Positions 7,321-16,788 are shown, counted from the first letter of the stretch. The stretch: DNA of 36,356 nt from Rubrivivax sp. (GCA_027489455.1 JAIXZR010000265.1:1-36356), one strand, 5' to 3'. Notes: generated by a model not told the origin, from the sequence alone. Translations and numbers: made by a program.

Positions 7321-10300
7321 ATGGCAGACAGCCTGAACATCCGCAGCGTGACGGTCGAGCTGCTGCGCTCCGGCCCTTCGCACAACCAGCTGCTGTCGCC
7401 ACTGACGCTGTACCTGGGGATCTGCGACGAAGCCGAGGCCGGCATCGTCACGCTGCCGTTCGAGCACGCGGCCTTCCTGCGCCGCATCGGCGTGATGCGC
7501 TACGAGGAGCACAAGGCCGCCGACAAGCTGCCCGAGCTGCGCGCCATGGGCGTGGAGATGGCCAAGGTGCTGGGTTCGATCCCTCGCCTGCCGGGCTCGA
7601 TCTCGGCCGAGACCACCGGCCGCGACACGCTGGTGCACCTGTGTCTGGTGCTGTCGGCCAGCGAGCTGGCGCTGCTGCCCTTCGAGCTGGCGAAGATGCC
7701 CATCGGCCCCACCAGCTGGACGGAGAGCTGGCTGGCGCTGCAGTCGCGCGTGCCGGTGGTGATCACGCGGCGCACGCGCAACGTCACGCCGCGCGACACG
7801 CCCTGGCTGAAGCAGCCGCGGGTGCTGTTCATCAGCGGCGAGGCCGACCCTGACGCCCCCAACAGCGTGCCCTTCAAGGAACACCGTCTCGCGCTCATCA
7901 ACGCCGTGCGGCCCTTCATGCTGCCATCGGACCGCCACGGCCAGCTCAGCCGGGGCGACCAGCGCGAGCAGTTCGGCGAACTGCTGACCATCCTGCGCAA
8001 GCCGCGCTTCGAGGACGTGGTGAGCGAGTGCGCCGCGCACCGCTACACCTGCATCCACGTGCTGGCCCACGGGCGCGAAGACCGCAGCATGGGCGACAAC
8101 AGCTACGGCCTGGAGCTGCACCCGCGCGACGGCGTGATCAGCGGCGACCGGCTGGCATCGGCCTTCACGGCGCTGCACAACGGCCGCATCCACCGGCCCG
8201 ACGTCGTCACCCTGGCCACCTGCGACAGCGGCAACAACGAAGCCGCGGTGCTGACGCCCGGCGCCAGCATCGCGCACGTGCTGCACCAGGCCGGGGTGCC
8301 GCTGGTGCTGGCATCGCAGTTCCCGCTGTCCAAGCTGGGCTCGGTGCTGGTGGCCAAGTTGTTCTACAGCGGGCTGATGTGGGGCGACAACCCCTGGGTG
8401 CTGCTGCACCGCGTGCGCACCAACCTGCACGGCACGATGGGCCCGGGCGACCACGACTGGGCCAGCCTGGTGGTCTACGAGGCGCTGCACCTGGACGCCT
8501 ACAAGCTGGACCAGACGCGCTACCACCAGTGCTATCAGGCCATGCTGGCGGCCTGGATGGACGACGACGGCGCCGAAGACGAGCTGGCCGACGTCGACGA
8601 TGAAAAGGCTGCCGATGGCGAGAGCCTGGTCGGCACCTGCAAGACCAGCCGGGTGCTGCCCCGCCTGCCGGTGGACAGCAAGTTCTTCGGCATGCGCGCG
8701 CTGGCGCTGCGCGCCGATGCCCACCTGCAGAACGCGATCGACCAGCTCGGGCAGATCAACCGCCCGCTGCGGCGCCAGAACGAGCAGGCCGAGTTCGAGG
8801 ACCGCGTGGCGCGCAGCTGCCGCGAGCTCGAGCACGCCATCGAAGACCACGAAGCGGCGCTGATGGGCTTCCTGGTGAAGGACGGCCAGGGCATGAACGC
8901 GCCTTACCGGTCGCTGGTCTCGTTGATCCGGCTGCGCACGGTGCTGGGCCGGTCGATGGACGAGGGCATCCTGGAAACCGCCGGCTACTGGCTCAACGCC
9001 GTGCTGGCCGAGCCGGCGGCGCGCGACGAACGCGTCTCGGCCTGGGCCTGCCTGGCCGAGCTCTGGCTGCTGCGCACCCTGCACCCGGAAGAAGGCGAAC
9101 GCCGCCGTGCCGCCGTCGAGGCCGTGCATGCCACCAGCGAAGTCATCAAGTTGGACCGTGAAGGCCATTCGATGGCCACGCGCTGGCTGCGCGTGCTGCT
9201 GGACACCTACGTGCGCTTCTGGGGCGAAAGGCGCTTCGAGCAGGCGCTGGCCAGCTTTGGCGAGAACAATCGCCCGAGCTTCCGGCAGGGCGAGGTCAAC
9301 CTCGTCGAAACGGCCCGCGGCCTGCGCGAGATGCTGGACCGGCAAGGCCTGCGCCAGACGGCCGTGCGCGCCAGCGCGCTGCTCGCGACCGAGCTCAAGG
9401 CCCTGGCGCGGCCGGGCGGCCGCACCCGGCTGAAGCCCCCGGCGCCCCCGCCGCTGCAGGCCTACGACACGCCGGGCGTGGCGGAGCAGGACGGCGCACC
9501 TGACGCCGAGACTGACGCCGAGCCTGACGCCGGGCCCGAAGCCAAGAAGGATGCCGACGGCGCCGGGGCGTCCTTGCAGGGACACCTGGGCGCGCAGGCC
9601 AGCCCGGCGGCCGCCGGCCAGGCCTACTTTCACATCGACATGCTGCCGGCGCGGCATGGCGACGCGCTGTGGATCGAGTACGGCCGCGGCAGGGCGGCAC
9701 CGGCCCGGGTGCTGGTGGATTGCGGGCCGGTGGGGGCGTACAAGGAATTCCTCAAGCCGCGCATCGCGGCACTGCCGCCGGCGCAGCGGCACTTTGAGCT
9801 GTTCATCCTCTCGCACATCGACGACGACCACATCGGCGGCGCCATCCAGTTGCTGAAAGACGCGCGCAGCCTGGGCGTGAGCTTCGGCGACATCTGGTTC
9901 AACGGCTTCAAGCACCTGCCTGGGGTACTGAACGCCAAGCAGGGCGAAGCCTTTTCGGCGCTGATCCAGCAGCAGGGGCTGCCCTGGAACCGCATGGTCC
10001 GCGACGTACATGCCGACGACAGCGACGCCGTCGTGCGCGAAGCCGACGAGGTGCCCGAGATCCGCCTGCCCGGCGGCCTGCGCCTGACCCTGCTGTCGCC
10101 CACCCCGGTGCAGCTGACGGCGCTGCGGCGCAGCTGGGTGAAGGAGATCGAGCGCGAGGGCCTGAAGCCTGGCGAACTGGCCACGGGCGAGCGCTTCTTG
10201 GCCGCCGTGCCGGTGCCGCCCACCATCGACACCGTGCCGGCCCTGGCGGCGGAGAAGTTCGATTCCGACACCACGGCCCCCAACGGCAGCAGCATCGCCG

Positions 10301-10749
10301 TGCTGGCCGAGTTCGACCGCAAGGCCGTGCTGCTGGGTGCCGACGCCTACGCCCCCGTGCTGGAGCAGGCGGTGGACCTGCTGCGCGCCCGGCGCAAGCT
10401 GAAGAAGGACCAGCCGCTGCCGATCTCGGCCTTCAAGCTGCCCCACCATGGCAGCCAGAACAACCTCAGCAGCACGCTGCTGAAGAAGCTGCGCTGCGCC
10501 GACTTTCTGGTGTCCACCAGCGGTGCGCGCTTCTATCACCCGGATTCACAGGCCATCTCGCGGGTGGTGATGCAGGCGCTGGCGGCCAAGGTGCCGGCCA
10601 AGCTTTGGTTCAACTACCGGGCCTCGGCCAAGCTCAATGGCGCCTGGGACGCGGCCGACCTGAAGCGCAAGTACCGCTACGAGGTGGCCTACCCTGCGGC
10701 GGGCCAGAGCGGCATCCGCTACACCGTGCCCGACGTCGGCCCCGCCTGA
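7321..10749 (+). CDS. CHAT cysteine protease fused to ComEC-like MBL hydrolase
   Basis: This large 1142-residue cytoplasmic protein has no signal peptide. Residues of about 60-400 form a CHAT (caspase-like) protease domain. The catalytic pair is H250 (IHVLAHGRE) and C301 (VTLATCDSGN), followed by the VLASQFPLS stretch typical of the family. Residues of about 450-700 are alpha-helical and charged, possibly TPR-like. An acidic repeat linker (about 715-755) leads into a metallo-beta-lactamase fold (about 770-1135) of the ComEC/Rec2 type: SHIDDDHIGG (H832, D834, D836, H837), LLGADA (D1008) and PHHGS (1041-1045). Both catalytic sets look intact. The gene stands alone on its strand and converges on the DUF2235 gene 17 bases away. 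Function is unknown. A proteolytically regulated nuclease or hydrolase in defence or regulated cell death is a reasonable inference, not shown. Confidence 0.85.
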   Translation: MADSLNIRSVTVELLRSGPSHNQLLSPLTLYLGICDEAEAGIVTLPFEHAAFLRRIGVMRYEEHKAADKLPELRAMGVEMAKVLGSIPRLPGSISAETTGRDTLVHLCLVLSASELALLPFELAKMPIGPTSWTESWLALQSRVPVVITRRTRNVTPRDTPWLKQPRVLFISGEADPDAPNSVPFKEHRLALINAVRPFMLPSDRHGQLSRGDQREQFGELLTILRKPRFEDVVSECAAHRYTCIHVLAHGREDRSMGDNSYGLELHPRDGVISGDRLASAFTALHNGRIHRPDVVTLATCDSGNNEAAVLTPGASIAHVLHQAGVPLVLASQFPLSKLGSVLVAKLFYSGLMWGDNPWVLLHRVRTNLHGTMGPGDHDWASLVVYEALHLDAYKLDQTRYHQCYQAMLAAWMDDDGAEDELADVDDEKAADGESLVGTCKTSRVLPRLPVDSKFFGMRALALRADAHLQNAIDQLGQINRPLRRQNEQAEFEDRVARSCRELEHAIEDHEAALMGFLVKDGQGMNAPYRSLVSLIRLRTVLGRSMDEGILETAGYWLNAVLAEPAARDERVSAWACLAELWLLRTLHPEEGERRRAAVEAVHATSEVIKLDREGHSMATRWLRVLLDTYVRFWGERRFEQALASFGENNRPSFRQGEVNLVETARGLREMLDRQGLRQTAVRASALLATELKALARPGGRTRLKPPAPPPLQAYDTPGVAEQDGAPDAETDAEPDAGPEAKKDADGAGASLQGHLGAQASPAAAGQAYFHIDMLPARHGDALWIEYGRGRAAPARVLVDCGPVGAYKEFLKPRIAALPPAQRHFELFILSHIDDDHIGGAIQLLKDARSLGVSFGDIWFNGFKHLPGVLNAKQGEAFSALIQQQGLPWNRMVRDVHADDSDAVVREADEVPEIRLPGGLRLTLLSPTPVQLTALRRSWVKEIEREGLKPGELATGERFLAAVPVPPTIDTVPALAAEKFDSDTTAPNGSSIAVLAEFDRKAVLLGADAYAPVLEQAVDLLRARRKLKKDQPLPISAFKLPHHGSQNNLSSTLLKKLRCADFLVSTSGARFYHPDSQAISRVVMQALAAKVPAKLWFNYRASAKLNGAWDAADLKRKYRYEVAYPAAGQSGIRYTVPDVGPA
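9499..9534 (+). repeat. Three tandem 12-base repeats in the CHAT-MBL linker
   Basis: Three head-to-tail copies, CCTGACGCCGAG, ACTGACGCCGAG and CCTGACGCCGGG, encode PDAE, TDAE and PDAG. They lie in the acidic linker between the helical region and the MBL domain. Such in-frame repeats can change linker length between strains. Confidence 0.8.
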
Positions 10750-10766
10750 GCGCGGCGCCCGCCGGC

Positions 10767-11882
10767 TCAGGGCGTGTCGACCACCGGCAGGGCAGCGATG
10801 GCATCGGCCGGCTGCGGCGGCCTGTAGGGCGGGTAGCTGGCCTGCGGCGGCTGCGGCGGCGGGAAGGTCGCAGGCGGGTTGCCGTTGGCCAGCCGCTGCA
10901 GCACCGACCGGTGCACCGTCTCCTGGAAGGCCGGGCCGTTGCCGACCGGGCGCGTGACCCGCTTCCCCAACTGCATGAGCTTGTAGATCGTGCCGAAGGA
11001 ATCGTTCAGCGTCGAATCGAAACGCGGCAGGAAGAAGCGCAGGTAGTCGGCGTCCAGGCTCAGCCCGGCCTGGCGGGCGTGGCCAGCCATCCAGTGCAGC
11101 GCGACGTTGGCCAGGCCGTCCGGGTCGTAGCTGCCGCCAACGTTGGAATGCACGCCGGCAAACCAGGTCTGCGCCAGCGTGCCCTTCCAGCCCGGCGGCT
11201 GCTTGAACAGCGTGGCCCGGAAGGCCTTGCGGCGTTCGTCCAGCGCCAGCGCGTGCGCGGCGTAGCGGACGTTGTCGTTCAGCTGCACGTCGTGGAACTG
11301 GTAGCGGCCGCTGTTGAAGATCTGCCCGATCAGGCCGGGCGCGCCCAGGGCGCCCACGGTGTCCCAGACGCCCAGGAAGGTGATGGGCGGGCAGTCGCGC
11401 GCCTTCTGGATGCGCTGGCTGCCGTTCTTGCGCGTGAACACGGCGCGGTAGGCCTCGCTGTCCGGCAGCACGTTCTGCTCGTAGCAGCGGAACATCTCGG
11501 GGACATAGAAGTCGTCGCCCTTGCGCACCAGGCCGTAGCGGTTCATGAAGCCGACCAGGCTGCGCACGGTGAAGGCGCCGCGGCTGAAGCCGAAGAGATA
11601 GAGCTCGTCGCCCGGCGAATGGTTGTAGAGGATGAAGCGGTACATCGCGCGGATGTTCGATTCCATCCCGTGGCCGAAGGCGCCGCCCGTCAGCTCGTCC
11701 AGCGGCCCGCCGGTGCCCACGCCCGGGTGGTAGTAGACGACCTGGTCGATGCCATCGTCGCCCCGGGTCTTCACCGCCCGCGCCATCTTGGTGACGTTGG
11801 TGGGGCGCCGCTTGCCGCTGTCGTCGTCGATCTGGTCTTGCTTGTTCCAGGTGCCGTCGGCACAAATCACGATGCGTTTCAT
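10767..11882 (-). CDS. DUF2235 alpha/beta hydrolase, Tle1-like lipase
   Basis: This 371-residue protein belongs to the DUF2235 family, which contains the type VI secretion phospholipase effectors of the Tle1 group. It opens MKRIVICADGTWN, the family hallmark. The nucleophile is S100 in GFSRGAF. The other triad members are probably D174 (GVWDTVGA) and H245 (GVHSNVGG). The C-terminus (about 335-371) is a proline-rich tail. There is no signal peptide, so export would need a dedicated system, or it acts inside the cell. The ATG at 11882 has an AGGA site just upstream and suits the family N-terminus; longer upstream frames do not. It converges with the CHAT-MBL gene and diverges from the GH19 gene. 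No vgrG, PAAR or hcp gene is in the window. Confidence 0.87.
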   Translation of the reverse strand: MKRIVICADGTWNKQDQIDDDSGKRRPTNVTKMARAVKTRGDDGIDQVVYYHPGVGTGGPLDELTGGAFGHGMESNIRAMYRFILYNHSPGDELYLFGFSRGAFTVRSLVGFMNRYGLVRKGDDFYVPEMFRCYEQNVLPDSEAYRAVFTRKNGSQRIQKARDCPPITFLGVWDTVGALGAPGLIGQIFNSGRYQFHDVQLNDNVRYAAHALALDERRKAFRATLFKQPPGWKGTLAQTWFAGVHSNVGGSYDPDGLANVALHWMAGHARQAGLSLDADYLRFFLPRFDSTLNDSFGTIYKLMQLGKRVTRPVGNGPAFQETVHRSVLQRLANGNPPATFPPPQPPQASYPPYRPPQPADAIAALPVVDTP

Positions 11883-12072
11883 CGCGGGTCCTCGGTGTTG
11901 TTGTTGAGTCAGCGCGCGGACTGTGCATGGCGGCTGCTCCGGGTGCAACGACATTTTCACGACGGCCCGTGCGACATTAGGTGCTGACGCCGCACGCGGG
12001 CGTGGCTCAACATGCGGCGTGCCGCGGCGCCATTCGTTCATTCCAACCTGCCGCCGGCCCCAGGAGCACACC
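11883..12072. promoter_or_regulatory. Divergent intergenic region with CGACATT direct repeat
   Basis: These 190 bases separate the DUF2235 and GH19 genes and must hold both promoters. The base composition is lower in GC than the flanks. CGACATT occurs twice on the plus strand (11949-11955 and 11972-11978), with starts 23 bases apart, about two helical turns. I could not pick a convincing -35/-10 pair on either strand. Confidence 0.4.
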
Positions 12073-12858
12073 ATGCCCATCACCGCATCCGTCGGCTTGA
12101 ACGGCCGCAACGACCTGGCCGACGTCGCCGTCGTGCAGATCCTGCTCAACGTCAACCGCGCCCGCCTGCCCGGCAACCCACCGCCGCTGGACGCCGACGG
12201 CCGCATCGGCCGCATGACGCTGGACGCGATCGCGGCCTTCGAGACCGGCGTGATGGGCCTGTCCGAGTCCGACCGCATCGTGGCCCCGGGCGACGCCACC
12301 ATCCGCGCCTTGCTGCAGGGCCTGCCGCCGGGGGCGACGAAGGAGAAACTGGCCGTGGTGCTGCCGCGCGCAACGAAGAGCCGCATCGACCTGTACTTCG
12401 AGCCGCTGAAGGCGACGATGGTCAAGTACGGCATCACCACGCCACTGCAGATGGCGCACTTCATCGCCCAGGTGGGGCATGAATCGGGCTCGCTGCTGTA
12501 CAACGAGGAGATCGCCAGCGGCGCCGCCTACGAAAACCGGGGCGACCTGGGCAACACCCAGCCCGGCGACGGCGTGCGTTTCAAGGGGCGCGGGCTGATC
12601 CAGCTCACCGGGCGCAACAACTACATCGGCTTCAGCAAGTACACCGGTGTGGACTACGTCAGCAACCCCAAGCCGGTGGGAGAGGACCCGATGATCTCTG
12701 CCGAGGCCGCGGGCTGGTTCTGGGTCGACCGCAAGCTGCCGGCGCTGGCGGAGCGCGACGACGTACGAGCCGTGACCAAGCGCATCAACGGCGGCTTCAA
12801 CGGGCTGGACGACCGCATGCAGAACCTCTTCCGCGCCAAGGCGGTGATGGGGCTTTGA
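12073..12858 (+). CDS. GH19-type peptidoglycan hydrolase with PG-binding domain
   Basis: This 261-residue endolysin/chitinase-like enzyme is expected to cleave peptidoglycan glycan strands. The N-terminal ~65 residues resemble a PG_binding_1 domain (VVQILLNVN, then DADGRIGRMTLDAIAAFE). The GH19 catalytic domain follows, with likely acids E137 (GHESGS) and E145/E146 (LLYNEE), then FKGRGLIQLTGRNNY and INGG. AGGAG at 12062-12066 supports the ATG at 12073. There is no signal peptide, so it is either delivered by a secretion machine or released by lysis. Its stop overlaps the TTG start of a lipoprotein gene, which looks like a cognate immunity gene. GH19 plus PG-binding domains also occur in the Xanthomonas type IV effector XAC2609; no XVIPCD-like export tail is visible here. 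A phage endolysin remnant is the main alternative. Confidence 0.87.
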   Translation: MPITASVGLNGRNDLADVAVVQILLNVNRARLPGNPPPLDADGRIGRMTLDAIAAFETGVMGLSESDRIVAPGDATIRALLQGLPPGATKEKLAVVLPRATKSRIDLYFEPLKATMVKYGITTPLQMAHFIAQVGHESGSLLYNEEIASGAAYENRGDLGNTQPGDGVRFKGRGLIQLTGRNNYIGFSKYTGVDYVSNPKPVGEDPMISAEAAGWFWVDRKLPALAERDDVRAVTKRINGGFNGLDDRMQNLFRAKAVMGL

Positions 12859-13655
12859 AGGCCGGCCTGCCAGTGCTGCCGCCGTGTGGGCCGGGGCCGG
12901 CAGGCCCAGCGCGCGCAGCCCGGTACAGCGGCGTGATCGTGCTCGGCGCGGCGGCCGTGCTGGCCGCTTGCCGGCAGGCGCCGGGGCCGGCTGCGGGGCC
13001 CGTGGCGGCTGTGGCGGTGGCGCCTGCGTCAGCGCCCGCCTCGACCTCAGGCCCCGAGGGGGCCGATCCCGCCAGCTACGAGATCGTCCAGGTGCTGCCC
13101 CCCAGCCCGGCAGCCAGCGCGCCACTGCGCCTTCGGGTGTTGGCGGCCGAATCGCCGCAGGCCACGGGCCTGCTGCGCATCCAGGCCATCGAGGTGCAGC
13201 GCGAAGCTCAGGTGCTGCAGCGCATCGAGGGGCTGGACACGCAGACGCCGCTGGCCGAAGGTGCGGCGCCGGTGGAGGCCGTGGACATGAACTTCGATGG
13301 CCATGTTGACCTGCGGCTGGTCGAATCACGCCCGGCCGGGCCGAACACGCCTTACCTGAACTGGTTGTGGAACCCGGCGGCGCAGCGTTTCGAGGCCAGC
13401 CCTGCGCTGGACGAGATCAGCGCGCCGCGCTTCGACGCCAGCCGCAGGCAAGTGCAGTCCGACTGGCGCGACGGCGCCAGCCGCTACGGCACCGACACCT
13501 ATGTCTGGCGTGACGGCCCGGCGGCCGCGCAGCTGTTGCCGCTGCAGCGCGAAGAGCGCGCCTACAGCGCGCCTGGCCGCTACGTGCTCAAGACCTACCG
13601 CTGGTCGGGGGCCAGCTGGCAGCTGCAGAGCAGCCGGCCGGGGCGCGACGGCTGA
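12855..13655 (+). CDS. XAC2610-like lipoprotein, putative immunity to the GH19 enzyme
   Basis: This 266-residue predicted lipoprotein has a hydrophobic stretch VIVLGAAAV running into the lipobox LAAC (Cys39). An Ala/Pro-rich spacer follows, then a beta-rich domain. The calcium-loop motif DMNFDGHVDLRL at 144-155 (D144, N146, D148, D152) is the signature of XAC2610-related proteins. XAC2610 is the periplasmic lipoprotein immunity factor that inhibits the GH19 peptidoglycan hydrolase XAC2609 in Xanthomonas citri. The TTG start at 12855 overlaps the GH19 stop (TTGA), so the two are translationally coupled. The start is uncertain because the signal region is long; a GTG at 12873 is possible. Family membership rests on one motif, the lipobox and context. 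Confidence 0.72.
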   Translation: MKAGLPVLPPCGPGPAGPARAARYSGVIVLGAAAVLAACRQAPGPAAGPVAAVAVAPASAPASTSGPEGADPASYEIVQVLPPSPAASAPLRLRVLAAESPQATGLLRIQAIEVQREAQVLQRIEGLDTQTPLAEGAAPVEAVDMNFDGHVDLRLVESRPAGPNTPYLNWLWNPAAQRFEASPALDEISAPRFDASRRQVQSDWRDGASRYGTDTYVWRDGPAAAQLLPLQREERAYSAPGRYVLKTYRWSGASWQLQSSRPGRDG

Positions 13656-13692
13656 TCAGGCAGCGCGCGAGCCGGCCGCGTGGGCTGGCACG

Positions 13693-14724
13693 TCAGGCCA
13701 CACGGCCGAACCACCACAGCGACAAGCCTGCGGCCGCGACTGCCAGCAGCGCCCCCAGGGCGGCGAACAGGGCCGTGACTTCGGTTTCCTTGCGTTCCAC
13801 CACCATGCGCGAAGACAGCGATTCGTAGACCTTCTTCAGGTCTTCGGCCGTCCCGGCGTAGAAGTATTCGCCTTGCGTCAGCACCGAGACGTTCTTCAGC
13901 GTTTCCTCGTCGAGCTTGACGCGCATGCTCCAGCCTTCGAAGCCGATGACTTCGCCGCTGGTGGTGCCGATGCCCACCGTGTAGACGCGGATGCCACGTT
14001 CGGCCGCCATCTTGGCGGCGTCCAGTGGGTCGGGCCCGGTGGTGCGTTGGCCATCGGTCAGCATGATGATGGCCGCCGAGTTGTAGCTGCCGGCCGGCAC
14101 TGGCGTGAACGCCTTGTCTTCCTTCTTGCCGATTTCCTTGCCCGGGAAATTGCGCTGGCCGGTGATGTTCTGGATCTCGATGCCGTGGTCGGGGAACAGC
14201 GTGGCCAGGCTCAGGATGATGCCGCTGCCCGTGGCCGTGCCGCGCTGCAGCTGGAAGCGGTCGATGGCGGCCAGCACGTCGTCGCGGCTGGTGGTGGGGG
14301 CCTGCACCACGGCCGCCGTGCCGGCGAACGACACCACGCCCACCTTCACCTCGCGCGGCAGGTTCTCGACGAAGGCCTTGGCCGCCGCCTGCGAAGCCAC
14401 CAGTCGGTTGGGCTTGACGTCTTCGGCCCGCATGCTGCCGGACACGTCCATCGCCAGCATGATGGTGCGCTCTGCCAGCGGCAGCGTGATGGTGGCCGTG
14501 GGGCGCGCGATCGCCAGCAGCAGCGCGGCCATCGCCAGCAGCAAAAGCACTGGCGGCACGTGGCGCCGCCAGCCCGGGCCGCGGCCCAGGGCCATCCGCG
14601 CCACCTGGATGCTGGCCAGCCGCACCGTGCTGCGCCGCTTGCGCTTCAGGATCCAGGCGTACAGCAGCACCAGCAGGGGCAGTGCCAGCAGCAGCCACAA
14701 CAGGTGGGGCCAGATGAACTTCAT
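13693..14724 (-). CDS. VWA-domain membrane protein (BatA-like)
   Basis: This 343-residue inner-membrane protein resembles BatA of the aerotolerance-type operons. It has an N-terminal helix (LLWLLLALPLLVLLYAWIL), a second helix near 58-73, then a von Willebrand A domain with a complete MIDAS motif DVSGSM (D93, S95, S97) and a later metal-site segment IMLTDGQRTTG. A C-terminal helix lies near 318-340. It is the last gene of the protease-moxR-DUF58-VWA unit, and its ATG overlaps the DUF58 stop by 4 bases. The usual second VWA protein (BatB) and the TPR/BatD proteins are absent. It probably works with MoxR as a chaperone or metal-insertion machine at the membrane; the client is unknown. Confidence 0.9.
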   Translation of the reverse strand: MKFIWPHLLWLLLALPLLVLLYAWILKRKRRSTVRLASIQVARMALGRGPGWRRHVPPVLLLLAMAALLLAIARPTATITLPLAERTIMLAMDVSGSMRAEDVKPNRLVASQAAAKAFVENLPREVKVGVVSFAGTAAVVQAPTTSRDDVLAAIDRFQLQRGTATGSGIILSLATLFPDHGIEIQNITGQRNFPGKEIGKKEDKAFTPVPAGSYNSAAIIMLTDGQRTTGPDPLDAAKMAAERGIRVYTVGIGTTSGEVIGFEGWSMRVKLDEETLKNVSVLTQGEYFYAGTAEDLKKVYESLSSRMVVERKETEVTALFAALGALLAVAAAGLSLWWFGRVA

Positions 14725-15777
14725 GGGGCAGCCTCCATCGGCGAGGTCCTGGGCGCGGTCTTGGGCGCGGTTTTGGGCGAGATCATGGCGGAGGCCGCGC
14801 CAGCGCGCTGCAGGTGGGCAGGAAAGCGCCGGCCTGCGCCAAGCCGGGCGCGCTGGCGGCGCAGGTCGGCGTAGCGCAGCAGGGCGTCGAGCAGATCGTC
14901 GTCGGTGGCCAGCTCCAGGATGTCGGCGCCGCTGGCCGACAGGTCGTCGATCAGCTGCGCCTCTTGCGCCTGGGCAATGGCGGCGTAGCGGTCGCGGAAA
15001 TCCGGGTCCGACGCGTCGATGAACAGCTGCTCGCCCGTTTCGGCGTCTTCCACCGTCACCAGGCCGACGTCCGGCAGGGCCATTTCCAGCGGGTCGACCA
15101 GGCGCACGGCCACGACCTCGTGCCGCTGCGCCAGCCGCGCCAGCGGCTGCTGCCAGCCCGGAGCGCTGATGAAATCGCTGACCACGAACACCAGCCCGCG
15201 GCGGCGGATGCTGCGCTCGGCCTGCCCGAGCAGATCGGCCAGCCGCGTGGCTTCGCCGCCGGCCGGGGCTGCCGCCGTGCGCGCGGGCCGAGGCTGCATC
15301 ATGCGCTGCAGCAGGTTCAGCACATGGTTGCGGCTGGCACCGGGCTGCAACACGGCGTCGACCTGCTGGCCAAACAGCATCGCACCGACGCGGTTGCCGT
15401 GCCGTGTGATGACGCGTGCCAACGTGGCGACGAAACCCGTCGAGACGTTGAGCTTGGTGACATCGCTGCTGCCGAAATCCACGCTGCCCGACAAGTCCAG
15501 CAGAAACCAGGCGCTCAGGTCACGGTCTTCGATGAACTGCCGCACATACGGCTGCTGCAGCCGCGCGGTGACGTTCCAGTCGATGTGGCGCACGTCGTCG
15601 TGGTGCTGGTATTCGCGCAGGTCGGCCAGGTCGACGCCGGCACCGCGGAAGAGGGTGCGGTAGTCGCCCTGCAGCAGGCCGTCCAGGCGCCGGATCACGG
15701 TCCATTCCAGGCGCCGCAGCAGCTGGTCCGGCACCGGCACGGGTGTGCCGGCACCGGTGCCTGCCGGGGCGGCGGTG

Positions 15778-15785
<8 letters not shown>
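14721..15785 (-). CDS. DUF58 domain protein
   Basis: This 354-residue DUF58-family protein is the regular companion of MoxR ATPases. The diagnostic DUF58 block is present: a DLADLREYQ stretch, then DVRHIDWNVTARL and FIEDRDLS near residues 50-85. A VWA-like strand with DLSGSVDFGS follows. It has no obvious membrane helix. The start ATGGCTGA overlaps the moxR stop by 8 bases and the stop overlaps the VWA gene by 4, so all three are tightly coupled. The biochemical role is not established; in related operons it bridges the ATPase and the VWA substrates. Confidence 0.92.

Positions 15786-16788
<1,003 letters not shown>

Noticed and set aside
7252-10539. A continuous open frame of more than 1000 codons on the minus strand, opposite the CHAT-MBL gene
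   Set aside because: Its translation is low-complexity His/Gln/Ala/Arg-rich sequence without motifs, as expected from antisense of a high-GC gene. The plus strand has recognisable domains, a ribosome-binding site and third-position GC bias.
12073-12858. GH19 gene as sign of a prophage
   Set aside because: No holin, spanin, tail, capsid, integrase or att-like repeats are present on either side, and the coupled gene looks like immunity. A phage origin in the distant past cannot be excluded.
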